A DNA stretch of 64,000 nucleotides from Gammaproteobacteria bacterium (GTDB lineage Bacteria > Pseudomonadota > Gammaproteobacteria > Steroidobacterales > Steroidobacteraceae). Within the stretch, counting starts at the first letter, position 1; each line of letters begins with the position of its first letter. Where the stretch lies: NCBI GenBank assembly GCA_016882265.1, contig VGVB01000001.1, forward strand, positions 162,882 through 226,881. Reading direction: 5' to 3'. The notes beneath the pieces were generated by a model. That model was not told the DNA's origin. It searched no databases and worked only from the letters and a program-made list of their open reading frames with translations. Shown here one piece after another: positions 47,640-55,731 of the stretch. The position numbers and the translations under genes are program-made.

Positions 47640-48419
47640 ATGAGCCGCTTTCAGACCAGGGTAGCTATTGTCACCGGCGCAGGACACGGCATCGGGGCGG
47701 CCATTGCCAGTGCTCTCGCTGCCGAGGGAGCCCAGGTGGTTGTCGCAGACATCGATGAAGCTTCCGCTTCCCGGGTTGCCGCCGGGATCCGGGAGCGCGG
47801 CGGAAGTGCACTGTCGCACTCCGTGAATGTGGCCGACCGCTCGCAGGTGGAAGGTACCGTGGAGGAGTGCCTCCGAACATTCGGCACCGTCGACATCCTC
47901 GTCAACAACGCCGGGATCACCCGCGCGGCGATGATCCAGAAGATGACCGAGGAAGAGTGGGAACAGGTGCTCGCCGTCAATCTCACCGGAGTGTTCTACT
48001 TCACCCAGGCTGCAGGTCGAAGGATGATCGAGAAGGCCGGTCGGTCCGGAGCCGCGGTGACGAATGGCAAGATCGTCAACGTGTCCTCGGTGGCCGGTCT
48101 GCGCGGTACGATCGGCCAGATCAACTATGCCGCCAGCAAGGCCGGCGTTGTCAGCGTCACCATGAGTGCCGCACGCGAATGGGGACGCTACGGCATCAAC
48201 GTCAATTGCGTGGCGTTCGGGCTGGTTGAGACGGACATGACCAGGACCATCCGGACCGACCCGAAGTTCCGTGAGCAGTATCTGCAGCAGATCGCCCTTC
48301 GTCGTATCGCGACGCCGGAAGATGTGGTGCCTGCGGTCCTGTTTCTGGCGTCGAGCGAGTCCGACTACGTCACCGGGCAGGTTCTGAGCGTCTGCGGCGG
48401 CGTGGACATACATACGTGA
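47640..48419 (+). CDS. SDR-family 3-hydroxyacyl-CoA dehydrogenase/3-oxoacyl reductase-like
   Basis: 259 aa classical short-chain dehydrogenase. Cofactor motif TGAGHGIGAAI, Asp after beta2 (VADIDE) favouring NAD, NNAG, the catalytic Ser in NVSSVAG, and Tyr-x3-Lys (YAASKAG). Ends with VTGQVLSVCGGVDIHT. Located between a thiolase and a hydratase 2, it probably oxidises the 3-hydroxyacyl-CoA intermediate, so thiolase, dehydrogenase and hydratase here form a complete beta-oxidation set. 6 nt after the thiolase stop. Confidence 0.92.
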   Translation: MSRFQTRVAIVTGAGHGIGAAIASALAAEGAQVVVADIDEASASRVAAGIRERGGSALSHSVNVADRSQVEGTVEECLRTFGTVDILVNNAGITRAAMIQKMTEEEWEQVLAVNLTGVFYFTQAAGRRMIEKAGRSGAAVTNGKIVNVSSVAGLRGTIGQINYAASKAGVVSVTMSAAREWGRYGINVNCVAFGLVETDMTRTIRTDPKFREQYLQQIALRRIATPEDVVPAVLFLASSESDYVTGQVLSVCGGVDIHT

Positions 48420-48438
48420 ATCACGCGTGGCGGATGTC

Positions 48439-49293
48439 ATGAACCTGGAAGCCATCATGAATTTCAGGTTTCCGGTGCTTGAGCATACGTATACCCAGGC
48501 GGACACGATGCTTTACGGGCTCGGGCTGTCACTGGGTCAGGATCCGTCGGACGCCGAACAATTGAGTTACGTTTATGAAGATCGGCTCCAGGTACTGCCA
48601 TCCATGTGTAACGTGCTGGCACACCCGGGCTTCTGGCTCAGAGAGCCGGCGTTGGCAGTAGACTGGGTCAACGCCCTGCACGGCGAGCAGCGCTTCGTCA
48701 TACACCGGCCACTTCCGTCGCAGGGAACAATCCGCGGTGTCATGCGGGTTCTTGGCGTGGAGGACAAAGGTCCGGACCGGGGCGCGTTGCTGTTCTACGA
48801 GAAGGTCCTGACCGACCAGGCGACCTCCGAAAAGCTGTGCACCGTGCAGACAACTGGATTCCTGCGCGGTGACGGAGGTTGCGGCAGCGCCGGAGTGAAA
48901 CTGTCGGCGCTCGAAGCGGCACCGAATCGGGCCCCTGACGCGACATTGAACTGGCCGACCGCACGGCAGGCCGCTCTGATTTACCGCCTGTGCGGGGACC
49001 GAAATCCGATTCACGCTGATCCGGTCATCGCCGCGAAGGCAGGATTCGAAGGACCCATTCTGCACGGTCTTTGCACGATGGGAATGGCCTGCTTTGGCCT
49101 GGTCAAGTTGTTTGGTTGTGGACGGTCGGATCTCTTACGTAGCATGTCGGTGCGGTTCGCAGGCGCCATCTACCCCGGTGAGACCCTCCGGATAGCAGGC
49201 TGGCACACCGGGGGCGTTGTCCAGTTCTGTGCACATGTGGTGGAGCGCGGTGACATCGTGTTGGACCGCGGCGTCGCGACAATCGGCGGCTGA
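48439..49293 (+). CDS. Double hot-dog 2-enoyl-CoA hydratase 2 (MaoC family)
   Basis: 284 aa. Two fused hot-dog domains as in the hydratase part of peroxisomal multifunctional enzyme 2: first YGLGLSLGQDPSDAEQLSYVYE, second with the complete catalytic signature YRLCGDRNPIHADP (near residue 195) and GFEGPILHGLCTMG. Gives (R)-3-hydroxyacyl-CoA. The start is uncertain: GTG at 48427 or ATG at 48457 are alternatives, and none has a clear ribosome site. It is the last gene of the 15-kb rightward run. Confidence 0.9.
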   Translation: MNLEAIMNFRFPVLEHTYTQADTMLYGLGLSLGQDPSDAEQLSYVYEDRLQVLPSMCNVLAHPGFWLREPALAVDWVNALHGEQRFVIHRPLPSQGTIRGVMRVLGVEDKGPDRGALLFYEKVLTDQATSEKLCTVQTTGFLRGDGGCGSAGVKLSALEAAPNRAPDATLNWPTARQAALIYRLCGDRNPIHADPVIAAKAGFEGPILHGLCTMGMACFGLVKLFGCGRSDLLRSMSVRFAGAIYPGETLRIAGWHTGGVVQFCAHVVERGDIVLDRGVATIGG

Positions 49294-49460
49294 ATCACTG
49301 TCGATCTGGCAGGAAGCGGAGGTTGGCGGTATTCCACCTGATGGCCGAGAGGGGGCGATAGCGCGATACTGTCACTACGACGACCCCCAGATGCACGTAC
49401 TTCCGATCAGGCTTGTCCGACAAGTTCGCTGCCTGGAACGTGTGAGCGCAGCGGAGGTCC

Positions 49461-49758
49461 GTGAAACACACACGCATCATCGTCACTCGTGATGATGCGC
49501 GAGGGCGTTCATCCCGAGACGCCGAAGCTGCCCTTCACGCCGGGGTGGGATCTGGTCGGCGTCGTGGATCGACACTGGCTGCTCCCCGGGCGGAAGCGGG
49601 TAGTGCCCTACAGCATTCAGACGCTCATGCGGCTCATCGCACAGCGATTCCCTGTGACTGAAGCGAAACGTGCGCCCGAGTTGCTCGGCAAGGGCGGGGT
49701 GACAGGCAGGTTCGTGCTGGTGTCCGATGGGTCATCGCTTGAGGCACGAGCGGTGTAG
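49461..49758 (+). pseudogene. Internally deleted zinc-type alcohol dehydrogenase/quinone oxidoreductase relic
   Basis: Pieces of one MDR-family gene are joined in order with parts missing. KHTRIIVTR (49464-49490, the usual N-terminus) is followed, after a frame change, by MREGVHPETPKLPFTPGWD and LVGVVDR. It then jumps directly to the far C-terminus: VPYSIQTLMRL, ERF-like QRFPVTEAKRAPELLGKGG and VTGRFVLVSD. The whole Rossmann domain, about 180 residues, is absent. The rest of the 565-bp gap between the hydratase and mazE genes (49294-49460 and 49759-49802) shows nothing I recognise. Confidence 0.68.
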
Positions 49759-49802
49759 TTGTGCAGCGGCCGGCCCGCCGCGGCACCGGATCCACGCCGG
49801 TC

Positions 49803-49844
49803 TTGTCGCGCTCAACTCGGGCAGAGTATGATCATTTCTCATAC
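49803..49844 (+). promoter_or_regulatory. mazEF promoter with an inverted-repeat operator on the -10
   Basis: -35 TTGTCG (49803-49808), an 18-nt spacer and -10 TATGAT (49827-49832) precede the antitoxin ATG by 26 nt. An inverted repeat GTATGA-7-TCATAC (49826-49844) covers the -10, and a related ATACGATCAT lies just before the start codon. Such sites are normal targets of an antitoxin or antitoxin-toxin complex. No ribosome site is obvious before the ATG. Confidence 0.5.
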
Positions 49845-49858
49845 CAGGGCATACGATC

Positions 49859-50101
49859 ATGAGTCAGACCAAGGTGGCGATCACCATCGAGGAAGGCGTC
49901 CTCGCCAGAGTGGATGCGCTGGTGAAGCGCAAGGTCTTCAGTAATCGCAGCCGGGCTATACAGCAGGCCGTGCAGGAAAAGCTCCAGCGTCTGGAGCGCA
50001 GCCGATTGGCTGAAGAATGCGCCAGGCTTGATCCGACTTATGAGCGGGCCATCGCCGACGAAGGATTGTCGGCGGAGTTGGACTCGTGGCCAGGATACTG
50101 A
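49859..50101 (+). CDS. mazE: Ribbon-helix-helix antitoxin (MazE/CopG type)
   Basis: 80 aa. N-terminal ribbon KVAITIEEGVLARVDALVK, then helix NRSRAIQQAVQEKL, the typical RHH DNA-binding unit. The acidic C-terminus (AEECARLDPTYERAIADEGL, then AELDSWPGY) would bind and block the toxin. The toxin gene overlaps it by 16 bp in another frame, the classical arrangement. RHH antitoxins are often paired with MazF in proteobacterial chromosomes. Confidence 0.88.
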   Translation: MSQTKVAITIEEGVLARVDALVKRKVFSNRSRAIQQAVQEKLQRLERSRLAEECARLDPTYERAIADEGLSAELDSWPGY

Positions 50102-50424
50102 GAGGTGAGATCAGGTGGGCTGACCTGAATCCCGCTGTTGGCCGGGAGCAAACGGGGGAACGTCCCGTCCTGATCCTGAGTCATGACGTTTTCAATGAGC
50201 GTTCCGGCACCGTCATTGCTATGGTCCTGACCAGCCAGGAGCCGAGGGCGCGGTTTCCACTCACTCATGAGTTGGGCAGGGTCAGGTTGCCCAGGCGCTC
50301 CTGGGTGAAGATCAGTCAGATCCGTACGTTTTCCACCGAACGCATCGGCAGGAAGCTGGGTTCCGTTCAACCGGAGGAGCTGGAACATATCGTCGAAGGC
50401 CTCAATGAGATTATCGGCGGATGA
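50086..50424 (+). CDS. mazF: MazF/PemK-family mRNA endoribonuclease toxin
   Basis: 112 aa from GTG. MazF signature at the N-terminus: RGEIRWADLNPAVGREQTGERPVLILS, then FNERSGTVIAMVLTSQEP. The Arg and Thr/Ser of the active site are in the EQTGERP and LTSQ segments. It cleaves RNA at short motifs unless bound by the upstream antitoxin. The GTG lies inside the last codons of mazE. The unknown gene that follows may begin with an ATG overlapping its stop. Confidence 0.9.
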   Translation: MARILRGEIRWADLNPAVGREQTGERPVLILSHDVFNERSGTVIAMVLTSQEPRARFPLTHELGRVRLPRRSWVKISQIRTFSTERIGRKLGSVQPEELEHIVEGLNEIIGG

Positions 50425-50549
50425 TCACGGCTGCGCCGCTGCCGGCGAAGCCTGGGCCCATCCTCAGCCCTCGCCCGCAAGCCGATTCGTTGCGCTATGC
50501 CGCGGCGGCAATGCAACTTTGTGGTAGCGTTTACTGGAACAATCGCCCT

Positions 50550-50936
50550 ATGCTTCATCCGAGCCAGTTCGAGGTCAACGAAGCGTGGATTGCGTTTCGC
50601 CTGAACCATGCGCCGGTTCGCACGGTGCGTGACGGCGACTTCAACTGCATCGCGCTGATGGATGCGGCGAGCTGCTTTATTCTGTGCTTCGAGTTCGCGG
50701 CTGCCGATGCGACGCAGCTCAGCCAGATGCAGTCACGCAGGCTGCTGGAGAAAGCGCGAAGTCACAAGCAGCAGTTGCCGAGAACGCTGTTCGTCCCGAC
50801 TGAGGACGCGGCTGATCTGCTGACGAGCGAGGCGACGCGGCAGGGAATCGACGTAGTGCGCGTGGCAGAGAGTGAACTGCTGATCTTTGTCGGGGAAGCC
50901 CGCGAGGGTTTCGCGGAGCGATTTGCGGGACCGTAG
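50550..50936 (+). CDS. Conserved-looking protein of unknown function
   Basis: 128 aa from the preferred ATG; an in-frame ATG at 50421 overlapping the mazF stop would add 43 residues of Pro/Ala-rich sequence that looks unconserved. I do not recognise the family. Visible: DGDFNCIALMDAASCFILC, a hydrophobic beta-strand-like core; KARSHKQQLPRTLFVPTEDAADLL; and SELLIFVGEAREGF near the end. It looks like a small alpha/beta protein with an even charge distribution. No signal or membrane helix. Nearby toxin genes suggest an accessory role, but this is only context. Confidence 0.62.
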   Translation: MLHPSQFEVNEAWIAFRLNHAPVRTVRDGDFNCIALMDAASCFILCFEFAAADATQLSQMQSRRLLEKARSHKQQLPRTLFVPTEDAADLLTSEATRQGIDVVRVAESELLIFVGEAREGFAERFAGP

Positions 50937-51016
50937 CGATGCTGCCTGACAGCGCAGCGGGAGGCCACCGCGCGACGGGGAGCGCCGCCCGAGGGGACGG
51001 AACTGCGCGGGCGCCG

Positions 51017-52015
51017 ATGCCGCCGCCATTACGGTGCATCGTTCTCGTGCTGGCGGCGCTTGCAGCGGCTGCGGTTGCCGCAGACAGCGGCGAGCGCGAA
51101 CCGATCATCGACGTGCATCTGCACGCCTACGGCAGTGATGCATTCGCGCAGCCGGTCGCGAACCCGGTGACCGGGCAGATGTCCGGCATTGGGAGCGAAG
51201 CTGAGCACAGGCAGGCGACACTCGCGGCCATGCGGCGCTACAACATCGTCCGTGGCTATGTCAGCAACGACAACTGCCCGCTCGAGGTCCTGCGCCGCTG
51301 GCGCGCGGCCGACTCCCAGCGGATCGTCGCCACGCCGTACTTCGAAGGGACGCCGGGAAGCCCGTTGCCCGACGTCGCCATGCTGCGGTCGGAATACCAG
51401 GCCGGTTGGCTGGGCGCGATGGGGGAGATCGGCGCTCAGTATGGTGGTCTGTCGCCCGCCGATCCGAAGCTGGAGGCGTATTTCGCGCTCGCCGAAGAGC
51501 TGGACCTCCCGGTCGGCATCCACACCGGCCTCGCCGCGGCCGGCACGCCCTACCGGTGCTGCCCGGAATTTCGCGTAACCCTTGGCAACCCCCGGCTGCT
51601 GGAGGAGGTGCTGGTTCGCCACCCGAAGCTGCGCCTGTACATCATGCACGGCGGCTGGCCGTACCTCGAGGACACGAAGGCGATCATGAACATGTACCCG
51701 CAGGTCTATGCTGACCTGGCGGTGATCGACTGGATCATCCCGCGCGACGAGTTCCACGACTACCTGCGTGCGCTGCTGCGGGCGGGCTTTGGCCGGCGCC
51801 TGATGTTCGGGTCGGACCAGATGCTGTGGCCGGAGGCAATCGGGATGGCCATCGAGGGCATCGACTCGGCGCCGTTCCTGACGGCGGAGCAGAAGCGCGA
51901 CATCTTCTACAACAATGCGGCGCGGTTCCTCCGGCTCGGCGACGAGAGGTACGATGTCGTACCGAGTCCCGCGAGCGGGAGATCCGCGAGCTGCTGCGCG
52001 TCGTACCGGCAGTGA
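51017..52015 (+). CDS. Exported amidohydrolase-2 family metal hydrolase
   Basis: 332 aa. Start set at the ATG before a Sec signal peptide (CIVLVLAALAAAAVAADSG); the upstream in-frame start would bury it behind 26 residues. Amidohydrolase motifs: IIDVHLHAYG, GEIGAQYGG, VGIHTG, YIMHGGWPYLED and MFGSDQM. This places the enzyme in the periplasm, unlike the cytosolic homologue of the catabolic operon. Substrate unknown. The C-terminus after LRLGDERYD is a short non-homologous tail. Confidence 0.86.
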   Translation: MPPPLRCIVLVLAALAAAAVAADSGEREPIIDVHLHAYGSDAFAQPVANPVTGQMSGIGSEAEHRQATLAAMRRYNIVRGYVSNDNCPLEVLRRWRAADSQRIVATPYFEGTPGSPLPDVAMLRSEYQAGWLGAMGEIGAQYGGLSPADPKLEAYFALAEELDLPVGIHTGLAAAGTPYRCCPEFRVTLGNPRLLEEVLVRHPKLRLYIMHGGWPYLEDTKAIMNMYPQVYADLAVIDWIIPRDEFHDYLRALLRAGFGRRLMFGSDQMLWPEAIGMAIEGIDSAPFLTAEQKRDIFYNNAARFLRLGDERYDVVPSPASGRSASCCASYRQ

Positions 52016-52056
52016 CTTCATTCTGGAAGGGGCGAGCCGACGGCGAGTGCTGACCA

Positions 52057-52386
52057 ATGTCGATCCATCAGGCCCTGTTCTGGCTGTTCGTGGTCTCGAT
52101 TCCGGTGATCGGACTCGTGGTCGCCGTGCGTCTCCTGTGGGCGACCTGCCGGGCCGTGCGCGCGTCCCGGGTCAAGCTCGCGGCGCTGCTCTTCCTGGCT
52201 GCCGCCGGCCTGGTCGGGTTGTTCGCCGTTGTGGCCGGCGTGTGGTTTGGCTACGCCGTGGCTCACACGAAGAAGGATTTCGGCAGCGATCTCGTGGTCA
52301 TGCTGCTGACCGGACTCCCGTTCTATGGGGCGTGTTATGCGCTGTGGCGCATGGCCAGGCGCTTCGAGTCTGACTTGCCGGCTTGA
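52057..52386 (+). CDS. Small inner-membrane protein, three predicted helices
   Basis: 109 aa. Hydrophobic stretches LFWLFVVSIPVIGLVVAVRL, LAALLFLAAAGLVGLFAVVA and VVMLLTGLPFYGACYALW, each about 20 residues, with positive residues between the first two (CRAVRASRVK), predicting an N-out orientation. No recognised family and no motif. It lies between two exported proteins. Function not inferable. Confidence 0.6.
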   Translation: MSIHQALFWLFVVSIPVIGLVVAVRLLWATCRAVRASRVKLAALLFLAAAGLVGLFAVVAGVWFGYAVAHTKKDFGSDLVVMLLTGLPFYGACYALWRMARRFESDLPA

Positions 52387-52453
52387 CATCGCGCCGTTCG
52401 GCACCACGTGAGTGCGCTGCGCCTGCTCCATGGGCACACCCCGAGGAGGCACT

Positions 52454-53011
52454 ATGCCGAAACGCAGACTACTCGCCGGCCTCGGTGCCGTCCTGGTCCT
52501 CACCGGCGGCTGTGGCATGGATCGGTCCGCTGCCAACAAGCAGATCGTCAGCCGGATGATCGACGCGCGCAAGTTCGACCGCCTCGACCAACTGGTCGCC
52601 GCCGAAGTCCATCGCCGCAGCGGCGCGGCTCCGGGCCTGCGGCTCGAGAACCTGGAGCAGTTCAAGGCCTTCCTGCGCCAGGATGCGGCCGCGGTGCCCG
52701 ACGCCCTCCAGCAGATCGCCTTCCTGCTGGCCGAGGACGACCTCGTCGCCGCTAATGCCACCTACCCCGGCACGCAGCAGGGCGCCTTCGGGTCGTTTCC
52801 GCCGAGTGGCAGGCGCTTCGAACTGCCGTTCATCGCGGTGCTGCGGCTGGAGGCGGGAAAGGTTACCGAGATGTGGGTCGAGTGGGACAATCTGAGGGTC
52901 CTCGGCCAGCTCGGTCATTTCCCGCCGCCGGCCGCAGCGCTCGCCGCCACCCGCTTCAACTCCGGCAGAATCCGCCCGAGCCGCACGAACATCTCGCGCT
53001 GCCGCGCCTGA
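52454..53011 (+). CDS. SnoaL-like lipoprotein, tail antisense to the next gene
   Basis: 185 aa. Strong AGGAGG 4 nt before the ATG. Lipoprotein signal peptide ending LTGGC (residue 27), then a SnoaL/NTF2-like cone fold: IVSRMIDARKFDRLDQLVAAEVH, FPPSGRRFELPFIAVLRLEAGKVTEMWVEWDN and VLGQLGHF, as in polyketide-cyclase-type proteins. The natural domain end is near GHFPPP. The last 32 codons run antisense through the end of the convergent oxidoreductase gene (97-bp overlap), suggesting a lost stop codon. Confidence 0.75.
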   Translation: MPKRRLLAGLGAVLVLTGGCGMDRSAANKQIVSRMIDARKFDRLDQLVAAEVHRRSGAAPGLRLENLEQFKAFLRQDAAAVPDALQQIAFLLAEDDLVAANATYPGTQQGAFGSFPPSGRRFELPFIAVLRLEAGKVTEMWVEWDNLRVLGQLGHFPPPAAALAATRFNSGRIRPSRTNISRCRA

Positions 53012-53994
53012 AGCTGCGCGTACGGCGGACCGAACACGACGTTGACGGCATCCACCAGCCCGCCGTAGCGCTCGGTCAGCTTCGCCGGCAGGTCCCGCAT
53101 CAGGCCGACGATGGCGAAGGTCTCGAGCATCGCGTCGCTGATCAGCGGCGGCATGTCGTCCCAGCGGCCGGCGCGGGACAGGCGCACGAGCTGCTCGCCG
53201 GTCGCGGCCCAGCCATGATGCTGCAGCACAGCCGCATAGGCGGGCGTCGCCGCGTAGAAGGAAATGTGCTTGCGGATCAGCTCGACCGAGCGCGCGAGTT
53301 CCGTGTCGTCGTCGCCAGTCGCGAAGAACGGGTTGATCGCGAACTCGACGTCCCGCAGCGCGCGGCCGGCGCGATCTGCGCCCGCCTTGACCGCGGGCCG
53401 GATCACCTCGCGGATGTAGCCGGGCGTGTTCAGCGGGTGCATGCGGATGCCGTCGCCGAGCTCACCGGCGAGGCGGCAGTTGTACGGGTTGACGGCGGCG
53501 ACGTGGATCGGCACGGTCGTCGCGCCCTCGAGCGGGCCGGGCGTGAAGAACGGGTTGCTGAGCGTGAACTGGTAATGTTCGCCGCGGAAGTCCGGCTTCT
53601 CGCCGGTGGCGAAGTGCCGGAAGATCGCGCGCAGGCACAGGATGTACTCGCGCAGCCGCGGCCCCGGCGGCGACGGCCACGGCGTTGAATAGCGCCGCTC
53701 GTTGTGGGCTTTGACCTGCGTGCCGAGGCCGAGAACGAAGCGTCCGCCGGAGAAACGCTGCAGATCCCAGGCCGCCTGCGCGGTGACGAACGGGCTGCGC
53801 GGAAACGAGATCGCGATGCCGGTCGCGATCCGCGCACGGCGCGTGTGTTCGGCGAGGATCATCTGCGGCAGGTACGGGTCGTGCCCGGCCTCGGGCACCA
53901 GCAGCGTGTCGTAGCCCAGCTCGTCGAGCTGGCGGGCGTGGGCAGCGAGCTCGGCGATGGTGGCCGGGGAGGTGATGGTCGCTTCGATCTTCAT
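52915..53994 (-). CDS. Luciferase-like (F420/FMN-dependent) oxidoreductase
   Basis: 359 aa. LLM-family barrel, type found in F420-dependent proteins: ATITSPATIAELAAHARQLDELGYDT near the start, then TGIAISFPRSPFVTAQAAWDLQ, GRFVLGLGTQVKAH and IHVAAVNPYNCRLAGELGDG. ATG set just before MKIEATIT. A longer upstream start would run through the divergent promoter of the next gene. It faces the D-aminoacylase-like gene. Substrate unknown; related enzymes act on sterols and other lipids. Confidence 0.87.
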   Translation of the reverse strand: MKIEATITSPATIAELAAHARQLDELGYDTLLVPEAGHDPYLPQMILAEHTRRARIATGIAISFPRSPFVTAQAAWDLQRFSGGRFVLGLGTQVKAHNERRYSTPWPSPPGPRLREYILCLRAIFRHFATGEKPDFRGEHYQFTLSNPFFTPGPLEGATTVPIHVAAVNPYNCRLAGELGDGIRMHPLNTPGYIREVIRPAVKAGADRAGRALRDVEFAINPFFATGDDDTELARSVELIRKHISFYAATPAYAAVLQHHGWAATGEQLVRLSRAGRWDDMPPLISDAMLETFAIVGLMRDLPAKLTERYGGLVDAVNVVFGPPYAQLQARQREMFVRLGRILPELKRVAASAAAGGGK

Positions 53995-54135
53995 GGGGCG
54001 GTGCCGGTGTTGCCAGTTTGCATTGTCAGGTACCGGCAGCGATCGGTCCACCGGCAAGTCCCCCTCCACTCGGCCGGGCACGCCACACGATCAGGGACGT
54101 ATCATCGGCTACGCGGCAACAAACAGGACAGCGAT

Positions 54136-55647
54136 ATGCGACAACTGCACTCACCTCTCCGCCGGCTGACCGGCGCGCTGGTCGCCGGTCTGCTGGCCGC
54201 GACTGGCGGCACCGCGACCGGCAACGCAGACCCGGGACCGGCTTACGATCTCGTCATCGCCGGGGGCCGCGTCATCGATCCGGAAACCGGTTTCGATGCG
54301 GTCGCGAACGTCGGCATCCGCGGCGGGCGCATCGTGCGCGTGTCGCCGGCGCCGCTCGCGGGCCGCGAGCGCATCGACGCGACCGGTCTCGTCGTCGCGC
54401 CGGGCTTCATCGACCTGCACGTACACGGCTGGGAGCCGCTGGCGCAGGACCTGCGCATCCAGGATGGCGTCACCACTGCGCTCGAGCTCGAAGTCGGCGC
54501 GTTTCCGGTGCAGGCGTTCTACACCCGCCTCGAGGGCAAGGCGCGCGGCAATTTCGGCGCCAGCGTGGGCCATCTCGGCCTGCGGGTGAAGCTCAAGACC
54601 GGCTGGGACCAGACCTGCGCTGGCGAGGGTTGCGTGGATGGCCACGAACTGCTGCGTCAGTCGGAACGCTGGGGCGGTTCGGCGCTCGACGCCACGGAGA
54701 TCGCGAACGCACTCGATCTGTTCCGCGCCGGACTCGCCGCGGGCGGACTCGGTCTCGGGCTGGCGCATGAGTACCTGCCCGGCACGAATCGCGTCGAGGT
54801 CTACGAGTTCACGAAGGCGGCCGCCACGGCCGGCGTGCCGGTGTTCGTGCACGTGCGCCAGGTCCATCACGCCGGCCCGGGCGGGCCGTTCGAAATGGTC
54901 CAGGAGATGCTGGCCGACGCCGCGGTGACCGGCGCGGCGCTGCATCTGTGTCACGTCACCAGCAAGGGCCTGAACGACACCGCGCTGATCCTCGATGCGG
55001 TGACACAGGCGCAGGCACACGGCCTCGACGTAACGACCGAGGCCTATCCGTACACGGCCGGCAGCACCGCGATCGGCTCGGCGCTGTTCAATGAGGGCTG
55101 GCCGCAGCGCTTCGGGGTCAGCTACGGCGATGTCGAGTGGGTGGCGACCGGCGAGCGGCTGACCGAGGCGTCGTTCCGGCGCTACCGCGCCGAGCAGCCG
55201 GCCGGCGCCGTGCTGTTGCACGCGATTCCGGAGTCGGCGCTGGCGGCCGCGCTGCGCCATCCGGCCGTGATGATCGCGTCCGACGGCATGGAGTATGTGG
55301 ACGGCAAGGCGCACCCACGCAGCGCCGGCACCTACGCACGCGTGCTCGGGCACTTCGTCCGCGACGAGGGCGCGCTCAGCCTGATGCAGGCCCTGCGCAA
55401 GATGACGATCCAGCCGGCGCAGCGCCTCGATCACGTGCCAGCGATGCGCCGCAAGGGCCGGCTGCGCGAGGGCATGGATGCGGATCTCACGATCTTCGAC
55501 CCGGCCACCGTGATCGACCGCGCCACTTACGGTGAGCCGGCGCGCCCGTCCGCGGGCATCCGGCACGTGCTGGTCAACGGCGTGCCGGTCGTGCGCGACG
55601 GGGTGCTGCAGGCGGATCGCTACCCGGGCCAGCCGATCCGGCGCTGA
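54136..55647 (+). CDS. Exported D-aminoacylase/dihydroorotase-like amidohydrolase
   Basis: 503 aa, normal for N-acyl-D-amino-acid deacylases. Signal peptide (GALVAGLLAATGGTA), then the beta-sandwich/TIM-barrel fold: YDLVIAGGRVIDPETG, the HxH in GFIDLHVHG, HLCHVTSKG, and the catalytic Asp in MIASDGMEYV. C-terminal part GRLREGMDADLTIFDPATV and HVLVNGVPVV. It probably removes acyl groups or hydrolyses a cyclic amide in the periplasm. The exact substrate is unclear, and the family is promiscuous. Confidence 0.87.
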   Translation: MRQLHSPLRRLTGALVAGLLAATGGTATGNADPGPAYDLVIAGGRVIDPETGFDAVANVGIRGGRIVRVSPAPLAGRERIDATGLVVAPGFIDLHVHGWEPLAQDLRIQDGVTTALELEVGAFPVQAFYTRLEGKARGNFGASVGHLGLRVKLKTGWDQTCAGEGCVDGHELLRQSERWGGSALDATEIANALDLFRAGLAAGGLGLGLAHEYLPGTNRVEVYEFTKAAATAGVPVFVHVRQVHHAGPGGPFEMVQEMLADAAVTGAALHLCHVTSKGLNDTALILDAVTQAQAHGLDVTTEAYPYTAGSTAIGSALFNEGWPQRFGVSYGDVEWVATGERLTEASFRRYRAEQPAGAVLLHAIPESALAAALRHPAVMIASDGMEYVDGKAHPRSAGTYARVLGHFVRDEGALSLMQALRKMTIQPAQRLDHVPAMRRKGRLREGMDADLTIFDPATVIDRATYGEPARPSAGIRHVLVNGVPVVRDGVLQADRYPGQPIRR

Positions 55648-55731
55648 GCCGGGCTCGCGGCGGGGCGGTCAGGCCGCACAACCCGGGAACCCGGGCGGGT
55701 TCCGGCGGTCATCCGTTATGATCGCAGCCCG

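Noticed and set aside
49412..49424. Inverted repeat CTTGTC-C-GACAAG in the gap before the MDR relic
   Set aside because: One-base centre makes a hairpin impossible, and no gene start or repeat copy nearby supports an operator or attachment site.
50421..50549. Longer N-terminus for the unknown gene after mazF
   Set aside because: The added residues are Pro/Ala-rich and look like read-through; the ATGA overlap alone is not enough to prefer it, but it is kept as an alternative.
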